From Caulobacter sp031457805 (lineage in GTDB: Bacteria > Pseudomonadota > Alphaproteobacteria > Caulobacterales > Caulobacteraceae): a stretch of DNA of 64,000 nucleotides. The translations under genes and the position numbers were made by a program. The stretch is from NCBI RefSeq assembly GCF_031457805.1, contig NZ_JAVDXI010000004.1, forward strand, positions 392,172-456,171, in the 5' to 3' direction. Positions 49,975 to 58,900 of the stretch are shown in pieces (the first letter of the stretch is position 1; every line of letters starts with the position of its first letter). The notes beneath the pieces are model-generated. The model saw only the letters and a program-made list of their open reading frames with translations. It was not told where the DNA came from and did no database searches.

Positions 49975-50877
49975 CTAGCCCCCGATCCGTTGACTGACGC
50001 GCACCCAGTCCACCTCCAGCGTCGCCGGGAGGGCGGATTCGTCGATGCCCTTGGCGTTGACGCTCTCGGGCCAGCGGCCGCCGAACGCCAGGTTGATGAT
50101 CAGGTGGAACGGCTGGTCGAACGGCGCGGCGCCGGCCGGCTGGTCGTCGCGCTTCCAGTCGCCCGGGGTGGCGCGGGCGTACTCCCGGCCGTCCAGGAAC
50201 CAGACGATCGCCTCGGGCGACCATTCCACCCCATAGACATGGAAGCCGTCGGGCGCAGCCGGCAGGGGCGTGCTGGCGCTGACCTGCTTGTGCGCGCCGG
50301 CGGCATCGCCGGCGAAGTGGATCGTGCCGAACACCCGGTCCTCGCGGCTATCCGCGCAGGCCTCGCCCACCGGCGGGCACGGCGCGCCGAGATTCACGGT
50401 CTCGAGGATGTCGATCTCGCCGGACCTGGGCCAACCGCCGTAGATCGAAAGCTCGGGCATCATCCAGATCGCCGGCCAGACGCCCTGCCCGCCCGGAACC
50501 CGCGCCCGGGCCTCGATGCGGCCATAGCGCCAGCTGAACTTGCCCTGGGTGACGATCTTGCCGGAGGCGTAGTCGCCGGTCTTCATAGGCCCCGTCGGTC
50601 CGGCCCACGGGTTGGCTAGACCCCGCGTCTTGCGCTTGATGGCCGTCAGCCGCAGCGCGCCGTCCTTCACCGACAGGGTCTCGGGACTCACGACATAGCA
50701 TTGCCGCTCGTCATTGCCGCCGCCGCCGCAATCGGCCGCCGGCGTCCACTTGGCGGCGTCCAGCGCGGTTCCGTTGAACTCGTCGGACCAGACCAGCGTC
50801 CAGTCATTCTGGGCCTGAGCGGGCGCGGCGGCCAGCACGGCGGCGCAGAGGGCGAAGGCGGCGAGAGGACGTGACAT
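49975..50877 (-). CDS. Secreted GH16 beta-glucanase
   Basis: A 300-residue glycoside hydrolase family 16 protein. The signal peptide (about 1-22) is followed by the catalytic motif GEIDILETVN (Glu154, Asp156, Glu159). The Trp-rich flank GVWPAIWMMP and the YGVEWSPEAIVWFLDG and FHLIINLAFGG strands are typical of laminarinase-like enzymes, which cleave beta-1,3 or beta-1,3-1,4 glucans in the periplasm or medium. No polysaccharide-utilisation genes are adjacent. It faces rnhB divergently. Confidence 0.92.
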   Translation of the reverse strand: MSRPLAAFALCAAVLAAAPAQAQNDWTLVWSDEFNGTALDAAKWTPAADCGGGGNDERQCYVVSPETLSVKDGALRLTAIKRKTRGLANPWAGPTGPMKTGDYASGKIVTQGKFSWRYGRIEARARVPGGQGVWPAIWMMPELSIYGGWPRSGEIDILETVNLGAPCPPVGEACADSREDRVFGTIHFAGDAAGAHKQVSASTPLPAAPDGFHVYGVEWSPEAIVWFLDGREYARATPGDWKRDDQPAGAAPFDQPFHLIINLAFGGRWPESVNAKGIDESALPATLEVDWVRVSQRIGG

Positions 50878-50963
50878 GGGTCGACCCTAACGGCATCGGG
50901 CGAGCCGCTCCACCCGCCCTCCGACACATTCCCATCCGCGCCGAACCAGCCTAAACAGCGGCC

Positions 50964-51599
50964 ATGCCGCCCGGACCCGACATGATGCTGGAACTGGCCT
51001 GCGGACCGGGGCCGGTCTGCGGCGTGGACGAGGCCGGGCGCGGCCCGTGGGCCGGGCCGGTGAGCGCCGGCGCGGTGATCCTGGATCCCGACCGCATCCC
51101 CAAGGGCCTCAACGACTCCAAGAAGCTCTCGGCCAAGGCCCGCGCGGCCCTCGAGGAAGAGATCAAGGACGTCGCCATCGCCTGGTGCGTGGGGCTGGCC
51201 TCCATCGAGGAGATCGCCCAGCTCAACATCCTGCATGCGGCGGGCCTGGCCATGCGGCGCGCGGTCGAGGGCCTAGCAGTGACGCCGGCCTTCGCCCTGG
51301 TCGACGGCAACTACCGGTTCGAGCTGCCCTGCGCGGTCAAGACCGTGGTCAAGGGCGACTCGCTGTCGTGCTCGATCGCGGCCGCCTCGATCCTGGCCAA
51401 GGAGGCCCGCGACCGGATCATGATCGAGATGGACGCGCTCTATCCCGGCTACGGCTTCGCCGGCCACAAGGGTTACCACGCGCCGATCCATGTCGAGGGT
51501 CTGCGACGCCTCGGCCCCTCCCCGATCCACCGCCTGGGCTGGGCGCCGGTGAAGGCGGCTCTGGCCGAGTTGGCCGTCAACGGAGAGCTAGACCTCTGA
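50964..51599 (+). CDS. rnhB: Ribonuclease HII
   Basis: A 211-residue RNase HII, which removes ribonucleotides from DNA. The active-site acids lie in GVDEAGRGPWAGP and the Asp in FALVDGNYR; ILAKEARDRIM and GFAGHKGYH are family motifs. The N-terminal extension is short. It lies directly upstream of ccrM on the same strand, but a 138-base regulatory region separates them. Confidence 0.93.
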   Translation: MPPGPDMMLELACGPGPVCGVDEAGRGPWAGPVSAGAVILDPDRIPKGLNDSKKLSAKARAALEEEIKDVAIAWCVGLASIEEIAQLNILHAAGLAMRRAVEGLAVTPAFALVDGNYRFELPCAVKTVVKGDSLSCSIAAASILAKEARDRIMIEMDALYPGYGFAGHKGYHAPIHVEGLRRLGPSPIHRLGWAPVKAALAELAVNGELDL

Positions 51600-51610
51600 T
51601 CGTCCACAGG

Positions 51611-51634
51611 TTTTGAGTCTGATCAGACTCAAAA
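51611..51634. promoter_or_regulatory. Perfect 24-bp palindrome with two GANTC sites upstream of ccrM
   Basis: TTTTGAGTCTGA is followed directly by its exact reverse complement. Each arm holds a GANTC site (51615-51619 and 51626-51630), the CcrM target, and the centre holds GATC. It lies 12 bases after the rnhB stop, with no T-run to make it a normal terminator. Confidence 0.7.
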
Positions 51635-51652
51635 GCGCCTGAAACGCCGTGG

Positions 51653-51667
51653 TTAACGGCCCGCTAA
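51653..51667 (+). promoter_or_regulatory. CtrA-binding box in the ccrM promoter
   Basis: TTAA-N7-CTAA matches the CtrA consensus TTAA-N7-TTAA with one difference. CtrA is known to activate ccrM in late predivisional cells. Confidence 0.75.
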
Positions 51668-51698
51668 CCACGTCTCTCAACACCGGATTTACCAGGAA

Positions 51699-51710
51699 GA
51701 CTCATGATTC
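51699..51710 (+). promoter_or_regulatory. Two adjacent GANTC sites in the ccrM leader
   Basis: GACTC (51699-51703) and GATTC (51706-51710) lie 28-39 bases before the ccrM start codon. Paired GANTC sites in the ccrM leader are known to couple transcription to methylation state. Confidence 0.75.
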
Positions 51711-51737
51711 CGTTCTCTTTCTTGAGGACGTGGGACC

Positions 51738-52814
51738 ATGAAGTTCGGGCCGGAAACCATCATCCACGGCGACTGCATCGAGCAGATGAACGCCCTGCCC
51801 GAGAAGTCGGTCGACCTGATCTTCGCCGATCCGCCCTACAATCTGCAGCTGGGCGGCGACCTGCTGCGCCCCGACAATTCCAAGGTCGACGCGGTCGACG
51901 ACCACTGGGACCAGTTCGAGAGCTTCGCGGCCTACGACAAGTTCACCCGCGAGTGGCTGAAGGCCGCCCGCCGCGTGCTGAAGGACGACGGCGCGATCTG
52001 GGTGATCGGCAGCTATCACAACATCTTCCGTGTCGGCGTGGCGGTGCAGGACCTGGGCTTCTGGATCCTGAACGACATCGTCTGGCGCAAGTCCAACCCG
52101 ATGCCCAACTTCAAGGGCACCCGCTTCGCCAACGCCCACGAGACCCTGATCTGGGCCTCGAAGAGCCAGAACGCCAAGCGCTACACCTTCAACTATGACG
52201 CCCTGAAGATGGCCAATGACGAGGTGCAGATGCGCTCGGACTGGACCATCCCGCTGTGCACCGGCGAGGAGCGCATCAAGGGCGCCGACGGAGCGAAGGC
52301 GCACCCGACCCAGAAGCCCGAGGCCCTGCTCTATCGCGTCATCATGTCGACGACGAAGCCGGGCGACGTGATCCTGGATCCGTTCTTCGGCGTCGGCACC
52401 ACCGGCGCAGCCGCCAAGCGCCTGGGCCGCCGGTTCATCGGCATCGAGCGTGAGGCCGAATACCTCGAACACGCCAAGGCCCGCATCGCCAAGGTGGTTC
52501 CGATCGCGCCCGAAGACCTCGAAGTCATGGGCTCCAAGCGCGCCGAACCGCGCGTGCCGTTCGGCACCATCGTCGAAGCCGGCCTGCTCTCGCCGGGCGA
52601 CACCCTCTACTGCTCCAAGGGCACGCACGTGGCCAAGGTGCGTCCCGACGGTTCGATCACCGTCGGCGACCTGTCAGGCTCGATCCACAAGATCGGCGCC
52701 CTCGTCCAGAGCGCGCCGGCCTGCAACGGCTGGACCTACTGGCACTTCAAGACCGACGCCGGCCTGGCGCCGATCGACGTGCTGCGGGCCCAGGTCCGGG
52801 CGGGGATGAACTGA
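51738..52814 (+). CDS. ccrM: Cell-cycle-regulated DNA adenine methyltransferase (GANTC)
   Basis: A 358-residue beta-class adenine-N6 methyltransferase that methylates the A in GANTC and sets the replication-linked methylation state. DPPYNLQLGG (residues 31-40) is the catalytic DPPY motif, and DPFFGVGTTGAAAKRLGRRFIGIE (from 214) is the SAM-binding motif. The C-terminal domain (about 270-358) is the extra part characteristic of CcrM and its DNA recognition. GAGGA precedes the ATG. The known enzyme is degraded by Lon and made only late in the cycle; the CtrA box and GANTC sites upstream fit that regulation. Confidence 0.97.
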   Translation: MKFGPETIIHGDCIEQMNALPEKSVDLIFADPPYNLQLGGDLLRPDNSKVDAVDDHWDQFESFAAYDKFTREWLKAARRVLKDDGAIWVIGSYHNIFRVGVAVQDLGFWILNDIVWRKSNPMPNFKGTRFANAHETLIWASKSQNAKRYTFNYDALKMANDEVQMRSDWTIPLCTGEERIKGADGAKAHPTQKPEALLYRVIMSTTKPGDVILDPFFGVGTTGAAAKRLGRRFIGIEREAEYLEHAKARIAKVVPIAPEDLEVMGSKRAEPRVPFGTIVEAGLLSPGDTLYCSKGTHVAKVRPDGSITVGDLSGSIHKIGALVQSAPACNGWTYWHFKTDAGLAPIDVLRAQVRAGMN

Positions 52815-52819
52815 GGGGC

Positions 52820-52931
52820 CCTGCGTCCTTCGAGGCTCGCCGACGGCTCGCACCTCAGGATGAGGATGGTGCATTGCTTGTGAATTCCTCATCCTGAGGC
52901 GCCCGCGATAGCGGGCCTCGAAGGACGCAGG
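52820..52931. repeat. Palindromic repeat between ccrM and mutY
   Basis: CCTGCGTCCTTCGAGG (52820-52835) and CCTCGAAGGACGCAGG (from 52916) are perfect inverted copies, with inner CACCTCAGGATGAGGA and TCCTCATCCTGAGGCG arms. It fills the gap between the convergent genes. Confidence 0.82.
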
Positions 52932-52936
52932 ATCGT

Positions 52937-53986
52937 TCAGAGCAACCGCTCGGCCGCCCTCGCCGCTTTCAGAAACACGCTGGGCAGGGCCGCCAGCCCC
53001 TCGCGCGGCGTCCAGACGAAATCACCGGCGTTGGCGCCATCAGCGCCAAACACCCGCAGGGTCAGCGAGAAGTGCGTGAACACGTGCTCGACTGCGCCCA
53101 GGTCCCGCCAAGCGGCTGCGACCGGCGCGGCGGCGACCGCTTCGGCGTCGTCATAGGGCGCGGCGCGCCAGTCAGATGTGGGAAGGCCCAGCATCCCGCC
53201 CAGCAGCCCCTTCGGCGGACGGCGGACCAGGGCGACCTCTTCGCCGCGCGAAAGCAGATAGGCGACGCCGTGGCGGCGCGGACGATCGGCCTTCTTGGTC
53301 TTCCTCGGATAGGTCTCGGGCGCCCCACCCTTAAACGCCGCGCACCAGGCAGACACCGGGCAGCGGTCGCAAAGCGGCCCCTTCGGCTTGCAGACCGTGG
53401 CGCCCAGGTCCATCAGCGCCTGGGCCCAGTCCCCGGGTCGCTCGTCGGTGACGAGGTCGCCGGCCAGGGCCTTCAGTTCGGGCTTGGCGTCGGGGAGCGG
53501 CGTCTCGACGGCGAACAGCCGCGACATCACCCGCTCGACATTGCCGTCGACGACATTGGCGGCGCGGTCGAAGGCGATCGCGGCGACGGCCGCGGCCGTG
53601 TAGGCGCCCACGCCCGGCAGGGCGCGCAAGGCCTCCTCGGTGTCGGGAAAGACGCCGCCGTGGTCATGGGCGACCGCCCGCGCGCAGGCCAGCAGGTTGC
53701 GGGCGCGGGCGTAGTAGCCGAGCCCAGCCCAGGCGGCCATCAGGTCGCCGTCCTCCACCGCCGCCAGATCCGAGACCGTCGGCCAGCGCTGGGTGAAGCT
53801 CAGAAAATAGGGCGTGGCGTGCGGCACGGTGGTCTGCTGCAGCATCACCTCCGACAGCCACACGCGATACGGATCGCTGCGCACGCCCGCGCGGCGGTCG
53901 GCGGGGCCGACGCGCCAGGCCAGATCGCGCGCCTGGGCGTCGTACCAGGCCAGCAGGGCCGAGCGGAGAGCGTCGCGGTCTTTCAT
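52937..53986 (-). CDS. mutY: A/G-specific adenine glycosylase
   Basis: A 349-residue MutY, which removes A opposite 8-oxoG. The helix-hairpin-helix and catalytic region LSEVMLQQTTVPHATPYF (Glu) and PGVGAYTAAAVAAIAFDRAANVVDGNV (Asp) are present. The [4Fe-4S] ligands are CKPKGPLCDRCPVSAWC (C-x6-C-x2-C-x5-C). A C-terminal Nudix-like domain follows from about residue 220. The ATG at 53986 gives the family N-terminus; the longer frame to 54019 is rejected. Confidence 0.95.
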   Translation of the reverse strand: MKDRDALRSALLAWYDAQARDLAWRVGPADRRAGVRSDPYRVWLSEVMLQQTTVPHATPYFLSFTQRWPTVSDLAAVEDGDLMAAWAGLGYYARARNLLACARAVAHDHGGVFPDTEEALRALPGVGAYTAAAVAAIAFDRAANVVDGNVERVMSRLFAVETPLPDAKPELKALAGDLVTDERPGDWAQALMDLGATVCKPKGPLCDRCPVSAWCAAFKGGAPETYPRKTKKADRPRRHGVAYLLSRGEEVALVRRPPKGLLGGMLGLPTSDWRAAPYDDAEAVAAAPVAAAWRDLGAVEHVFTHFSLTLRVFGADGANAGDFVWTPREGLAALPSVFLKAARAAERLL

Positions 53987-54033
53987 GCCCCTTCGCCTAC
54001 CGCGAACCGGCGACCCCATGCTAGCTTCCTCGC

Positions 54034-54573
54034 ATGCGTCGCCCCCTGCCCACGCCGGAAGAAGCCATCGCGATCCTGCGTAGCAAGCGGACCAAGCCCC
54101 AGCGCCGTCCGCCGCCGCCGGCGGGCAAGAACCTTGCGCCGCTGCTCAAGGACCTGGAGGACCGCTTCGGCAAGGGTCCCGCCGCCCTGCAGGCGCGCTG
54201 GAAGGAGATCGTCGGCGACACCCTGGCGCGCCGCACCGAACCCGTCCGCATCATCAAGGGGCGCAACGGCGAGGGCGGGGCGCTGGAGTTGCGCGTCGAC
54301 GGGCCGGTCGCCTCGCTGATCCAGCACCAGGCGCCGCAGATCACCGCCCGGCTCGACATGTTGCTGGGCAAGGGCGTGGTCACCCGCCTGCGGATCGTGC
54401 AGGGCCCGGTCAAGGCGCCCGCCGCCGCGCCGTCGACGCGCCTGCGCCGCAAGCCGCCGCTGGACGCGGCGCTGGAGAAGCAGCTGGCCGACAGCCTGGC
54501 CGAACAGCCGGACGGGGCGCTCAAGCAGGCCCTGCTGAAGCTTGGTCGCGGGGTCCTCTCGTCCGAGCGCTAG
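54034..54573 (+). CDS. DUF721 (DciA-like) protein
   Basis: A 179-residue protein. The N-terminal part has the DUF721 core (LAPLLKDLEDRFGKGPAALQARWKEIVGDTLARRTEPVRI, then GALELRVDGPVASLIQHQAPQITARLDML). DciA is the loader or operator of the DnaB helicase in many bacteria that lack DnaC. The role is therefore probably in replication initiation, though this distant form is not tested. It is divergent from mutY and starts 47 bases away. Confidence 0.82.
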   Translation: MRRPLPTPEEAIAILRSKRTKPQRRPPPPAGKNLAPLLKDLEDRFGKGPAALQARWKEIVGDTLARRTEPVRIIKGRNGEGGALELRVDGPVASLIQHQAPQITARLDMLLGKGVVTRLRIVQGPVKAPAAAPSTRLRRKPPLDAALEKQLADSLAEQPDGALKQALLKLGRGVLSSER

Positions 54574-54699
54574 AGACGGGATCCAGCCATTGACAAGGCC
54601 GGCCTGCTCACGCTCATGACGCTGGTCACGGTTGCGCCTTTTTCGCCGCCTACCGAGAATCGGGTTTAACCTCTCCATCGACCGCCAAGGGGCCATTTC

Positions 54700-55314
54700 A
54701 TGCGTTCGCTGATCAGCCGAGTCACCATCGTCGCCGCCCTTGCGGCCAGCCTCGCGGCCTGCTCGCCCAAGAGCACCGAGGTCACGGCTGAGGACATGGT
54801 CCTGGGCGATCCGAACGCCAAGGTCACGGTCATCGAGTACGCCTCGGTCGCCTGCCCGCACTGCGCGACCTGGAACGCCGAAGTCTTCCCGGCCTTCAAG
54901 GCCAAGTACATCGACACCGGCAAGGTGAAGTACGTCCACCGCGACGCCCTGACCGGCGAACCGCGCCTGGCCAACGCCGGCGCCATGCTGGCCCGCTGCG
55001 CCGGCAAGGATAAGTACTTCCAGGTCACCGAAGCCCTGTACCGCGCCCAGACCGCCATCTTCACCAGCGGCGACATCCGCGGCGAGCTGCTGACCATCGC
55101 CCAGGCCGCCGGCATGAACGAAGCCCAGTTCAACGCCTGCCTCAGCGACGAAAACGCCGCCAAGTCGGCCGAGCGCATCGAGAAGATGATGTCGGACAAC
55201 AACATCCGCGGCACCCCGACCTTCGAGGTCAACGGCAAGCGCCTGGGCGGCGAAGAGGGCGGCGAGCAGACCCTGGCCCAGCTGGACGCCGCGATCGCGG
55301 AAGCCTCCAAGTAA
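54700..55314 (+). CDS. DsbA-like thiol-disulfide oxidoreductase lipoprotein
   Basis: A 204-residue thioredoxin-fold protein. A lipobox LAAC (Cys21) marks it as a lipoprotein, likely anchored in the inner or outer membrane. The active site CPHC (52-55) and the cis-Pro segment GTPTFEVNG are DsbA-like. It is probably involved in disulfide formation or isomerisation in the periplasm. The stop codon TAA shares its last A with the ATG of the next gene, so the two are coupled. Confidence 0.9.
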   Translation: MRSLISRVTIVAALAASLAACSPKSTEVTAEDMVLGDPNAKVTVIEYASVACPHCATWNAEVFPAFKAKYIDTGKVKYVHRDALTGEPRLANAGAMLARCAGKDKYFQVTEALYRAQTAIFTSGDIRGELLTIAQAAGMNEAQFNACLSDENAAKSAERIEKMMSDNNIRGTPTFEVNGKRLGGEEGGEQTLAQLDAAIAEASK

Positions 55315-55922
55315 TGACCCTGGATCGGCGCATCCTGATCGCCAGCGGCCTCGCCCTCACGGCGGGGCCTTCGGTCGCACGCGCCCGGTCGCTGCCGCCC
55401 GCGCCGGGCGACATGGTGCTGGGCGCGGCCACCGCGCCCGTGCAGTTCGTGGTCTACGCCTCGGCCAGCTGCAATCACTGCGCCCACTGGTGGACCACCG
55501 AGCAGCCGCAGATCCGCAAGGCGTTCATCGACACTGGCAAGGTGCGCCTGGTCTTCCGCGAGTTCCTGACGCCGCCGAATGAGTTCGCCGCCGCCGGCTT
55601 CCTGCTGGCCCGGCGCGTGCCGGGAAAGTATTTCGAAGTCCTCACGACCGTCTTCCAGAAGCAGGCGGCGATCTTCGAGAGCGGGCGCCTATGGGAAGGC
55701 CTGCTGGCGATCGGCCAGCAATACGGCCTGACCGAGGCCCAGTTCACCGCCGCCATGAACGACACCAAGGCGCTGGACGGGGTCAATACGCGCTTCCGCC
55801 GGGCGATCGGCGAGGATCAGGTCCAGGTGACCCCCACCTTCTTCGTCAACGGCGCCCCCTATGAGGGCGAGGCTGACCTGGCCGCGCTGTCCAAGATCTT
55901 CGCCCTGGCGGCGAAGGGCTAG
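55314..55922 (+). CDS. Second DsbA-like periplasmic thiol-disulfide oxidoreductase
   Basis: A 202-residue thioredoxin-fold protein with an N-terminal signal sequence (about 1-24, with RR near the start). The active site is CNHC (53-56), and the cis-Pro segment is VTPTFFVNG. It is paralogous to the preceding gene, but its N-terminal cysteine for lipidation is absent. The start overlaps the previous stop by one base. smc follows 21 bases later on the same strand and may be cotranscribed. Confidence 0.9.
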   Translation: MTLDRRILIASGLALTAGPSVARARSLPPAPGDMVLGAATAPVQFVVYASASCNHCAHWWTTEQPQIRKAFIDTGKVRLVFREFLTPPNEFAAAGFLLARRVPGKYFEVLTTVFQKQAAIFESGRLWEGLLAIGQQYGLTEAQFTAAMNDTKALDGVNTRFRRAIGEDQVQVTPTFFVNGAPYEGEADLAALSKIFALAAKG

Positions 55923-55943
55923 GGATCGGAAGGGACCGCCTCC

Positions 55944-58900
55944 GTGCAGTTCCAGCGCCTCCGCCTGTCGGGCTTCAAGTCCTTTGTCGAGCCGACCGAG
56001 TTCCGGATCGAGCCGGGACTGACCGGCATCGTCGGCCCGAACGGCTGCGGCAAGTCCAACCTCCTGGAAGCCCTGCGCTGGGTGATGGGCGCCAACTCGG
56101 CCAAGGCGATGCGGGCCGGGGGCATGGACGACGTGATCTTCGCCGGCAGCGGCGCGCGCCCCGCCCGCAACCACGCCGACGTCACCCTGACCATCGACAA
56201 CGCCGACCGCACAGCCCCGGCCCAGTTCAATGACGACCCGATTCTGGAAGTCGTCCGTCGCATCGATCGCGGCGAGGGCTCCACCTACAGGATCAACGGC
56301 CGCGAGGTGCGGGCGCGCGACGTCCAGCTGCTGTTCGCCGACGCCTCGACGGGCGCCAACTCGCCGGCCCTGGTGCGGCAGGGCCAGATCAGCGAGCTGA
56401 TCGGCGCCAAGCCGCAGAACCGCCGCCGCATCCTGGAAGAGGCGGCCGGGGTCTCTGGCCTGCACACACGCCGCCACGAGGCCGAACTGCGCCTGCGGGC
56501 CGCCGAGACCAATCTCTCACGCCTGGAGGACGTGGCGCGCGAGCTGGAAACCGCGCTGAACCGGCTTCGCCGCGAGGCCCGTCAGGCCGAGAAGTACAAG
56601 CGCCTGTCGGCCGAGATCCGCGCCGTGCAGGGCGCGGTGCTCTACGCCCGCTGGACCGAGGCCCGCGACCACCTCGAACGCACCACCAGCGAGGCCACGG
56701 CCGCCGCGCGCCTGGTCGAAGAGACCGCCCGCGCCAGCGCCGCCGCCCAGGTGGCGATCACCGAGGCGGAAGGCGCCATGCCGCCGTTGCGCGAAGAGGC
56801 GACCATCGCCCAGGCGATCCTCGGCCAGCTGGCGATCCAGAAGGACCGCGCCGAGCGCGAGGCCGAGGCCGCCGCCGCGGAGTTCGAGCGCCTGTCGAAC
56901 GACCTTGCCCGCATCGACGCCGACCGCGCCCGAGAAGCGCAAGGCAAGGACGACGCCGCCGCCGCCCTCGCCCGGATCGAGCCGGAGCTGGAGGAAGTCC
57001 GCGCCCTGGTCGCCGCCGCGCCCGAGCGGGGGCCGGAGCTGGCCGCCGCCGCCAAGGCCGCCGAAGAAGCTCGCGCCGCCGCCGAGGCCGCCGTCGAGCA
57101 GTTGGCCGCCAGGGTCGCGGCCGAGGAAGCGCAAGGCCGCGCCGCCGCCGCGCGCCTCTCCGAGGCCGAAGCCCGCGCCAACCGCACCAACCGCGCCCTG
57201 GATCAGGCCCGCGCCGAGCGCGCCGCCGTCGGTCCCGAGGTCGACCCGGCCGCCGCCGACGCGCGCCAGCGCTTCGCCAACGCCGAAGCCGCCCTCGCCG
57301 CCGCACGCGCCGCCCTGGAAGAGGCGGAAACCGCCCGCGTGAAGGCCGCTGAGCAGGAAGCCCAGGCCCGTCAGCTGGCGCGCAGCGTCGAGGACCAGCT
57401 GGGCCGCCTGCGGACCGAGGCGCGGGGCCTGGCGCAGCTGACCGCGCCGCGCACCAAGAGCGGCCACGCCCCGGCGCTGGACAGCGTCTCGCCCGACAAG
57501 GGCTATGGCGCGGCCCTGGCCGCCGCCCTGGGCGATGATCTCGACGCTGCGCTCGATCCGAAGGCGCCCTCGTACTGGGGCGGCGCCGAAGCGCCCGCGC
57601 CAGTGTGGCCCGAGGGCGCCGAGCCCCTGGCGCCGCTGGTCAAGGCGCCGCCGGCCCTGGCCGCCCGCCTCTCGCACGTAGCCGTGGTCACCCGCGCCAA
57701 CGGCGATCGCCTGCAAAAAGAGCTGAAGCCGGGCATGCGCCTGGTCTCGAAGGACGGCGACCTCTGGCGCTGGGACGGCTTTGTGGCCCGCGCGGACGCG
57801 CCCCGCCCTGCGGCCGTGCGGCTGGAGCAACGCACGCGGCTGGCCGAGGTCGAGGCCGAGATCGACGTCATGGCGCCCCGCGCCGAGGCCACCACCATCG
57901 CGCTGAAGTCGGCCGCCGATCGCCTGCGCGCGGCCGAGGACCTGCTGCGCGACAAGCGGCGCGGCCCGCCCGACGCCGAGCGGCTGCTCACCCAGGCCCG
58001 AGAGCAGGTCGCCAAGTTCGAGCGCGAACAGGCCCTGCGCGCCGCCCGCGCCCAGTCGCTGGACGACACCATCGCCCGCTTCGAGGCCGAGAAGCTCGAG
58101 GCCGACGCCGCCCTGACCGAGGCGCGTGAGGCCCATGCCGTCGCCCAGACCTCAGGCGACCTGCAGCCGCAGCTCGCCGAAGCCCGCCAAGCCGCCGCCC
58201 AGGCCCGCGAGGCCGCGAGCGCGGCGCGGACAGCCCTTGATGTCGAGACCCGCGAGCGCGCCGGCCGCCAGCGCCGCCTCGAAAGCCTGGAGCGCGACCG
58301 CGCCGACTGGAGCAAGCGCGCCGACGCGGCCGCAAAACGCGCCGAGGCGCTCGAAGGCGACCGCGTGAAAGCCGCGGCCGCCCTGGAAGCCGCCCGCGAG
58401 GCGCCGGCCGCCTTGCAGGAAAAGTTGGTGGCGCTGCTTGACGAGTTCGCCGCCGCCGAGGCGCGTCGCGCCAAGGCCAGCGACGCCCTGGAGACCGCCG
58501 AGACCACCCGGCTGAACGCCGACCGCGCCGCGCGCGCCGCCGAACAGGCCGCCGGCGAGGCGCGCGAAAAGCGGGCGGCCCTGGTCGCGCACCTGGACGG
58601 CGCCCGCCAGCGCTTCGCCGAGGTCGCCTCGGCCATCCGCGAACAAGCCCGCATGGAGCCCGAGGAGCTGGGTCGCCATGTCGCCGGCGAGGCGGTGGCT
58701 GTGCCGAAGGACGCCGCCGGCGTCGAGGCCCACCTGTTCGCCCTGGAGCGCGAGCGCGACGCGATCGGTCCGGTGAACCTGCGCGCCGAGGAGGAGGCGC
58801 AGGAATACGCCGGCCGCCTGGAGACCATGCGCAGCGAGCGCGCCGATCTCTCGGGCGCGGTGACCAAGCTCCGGGCCGGGATCGAAGAGTTGAACGCCGA

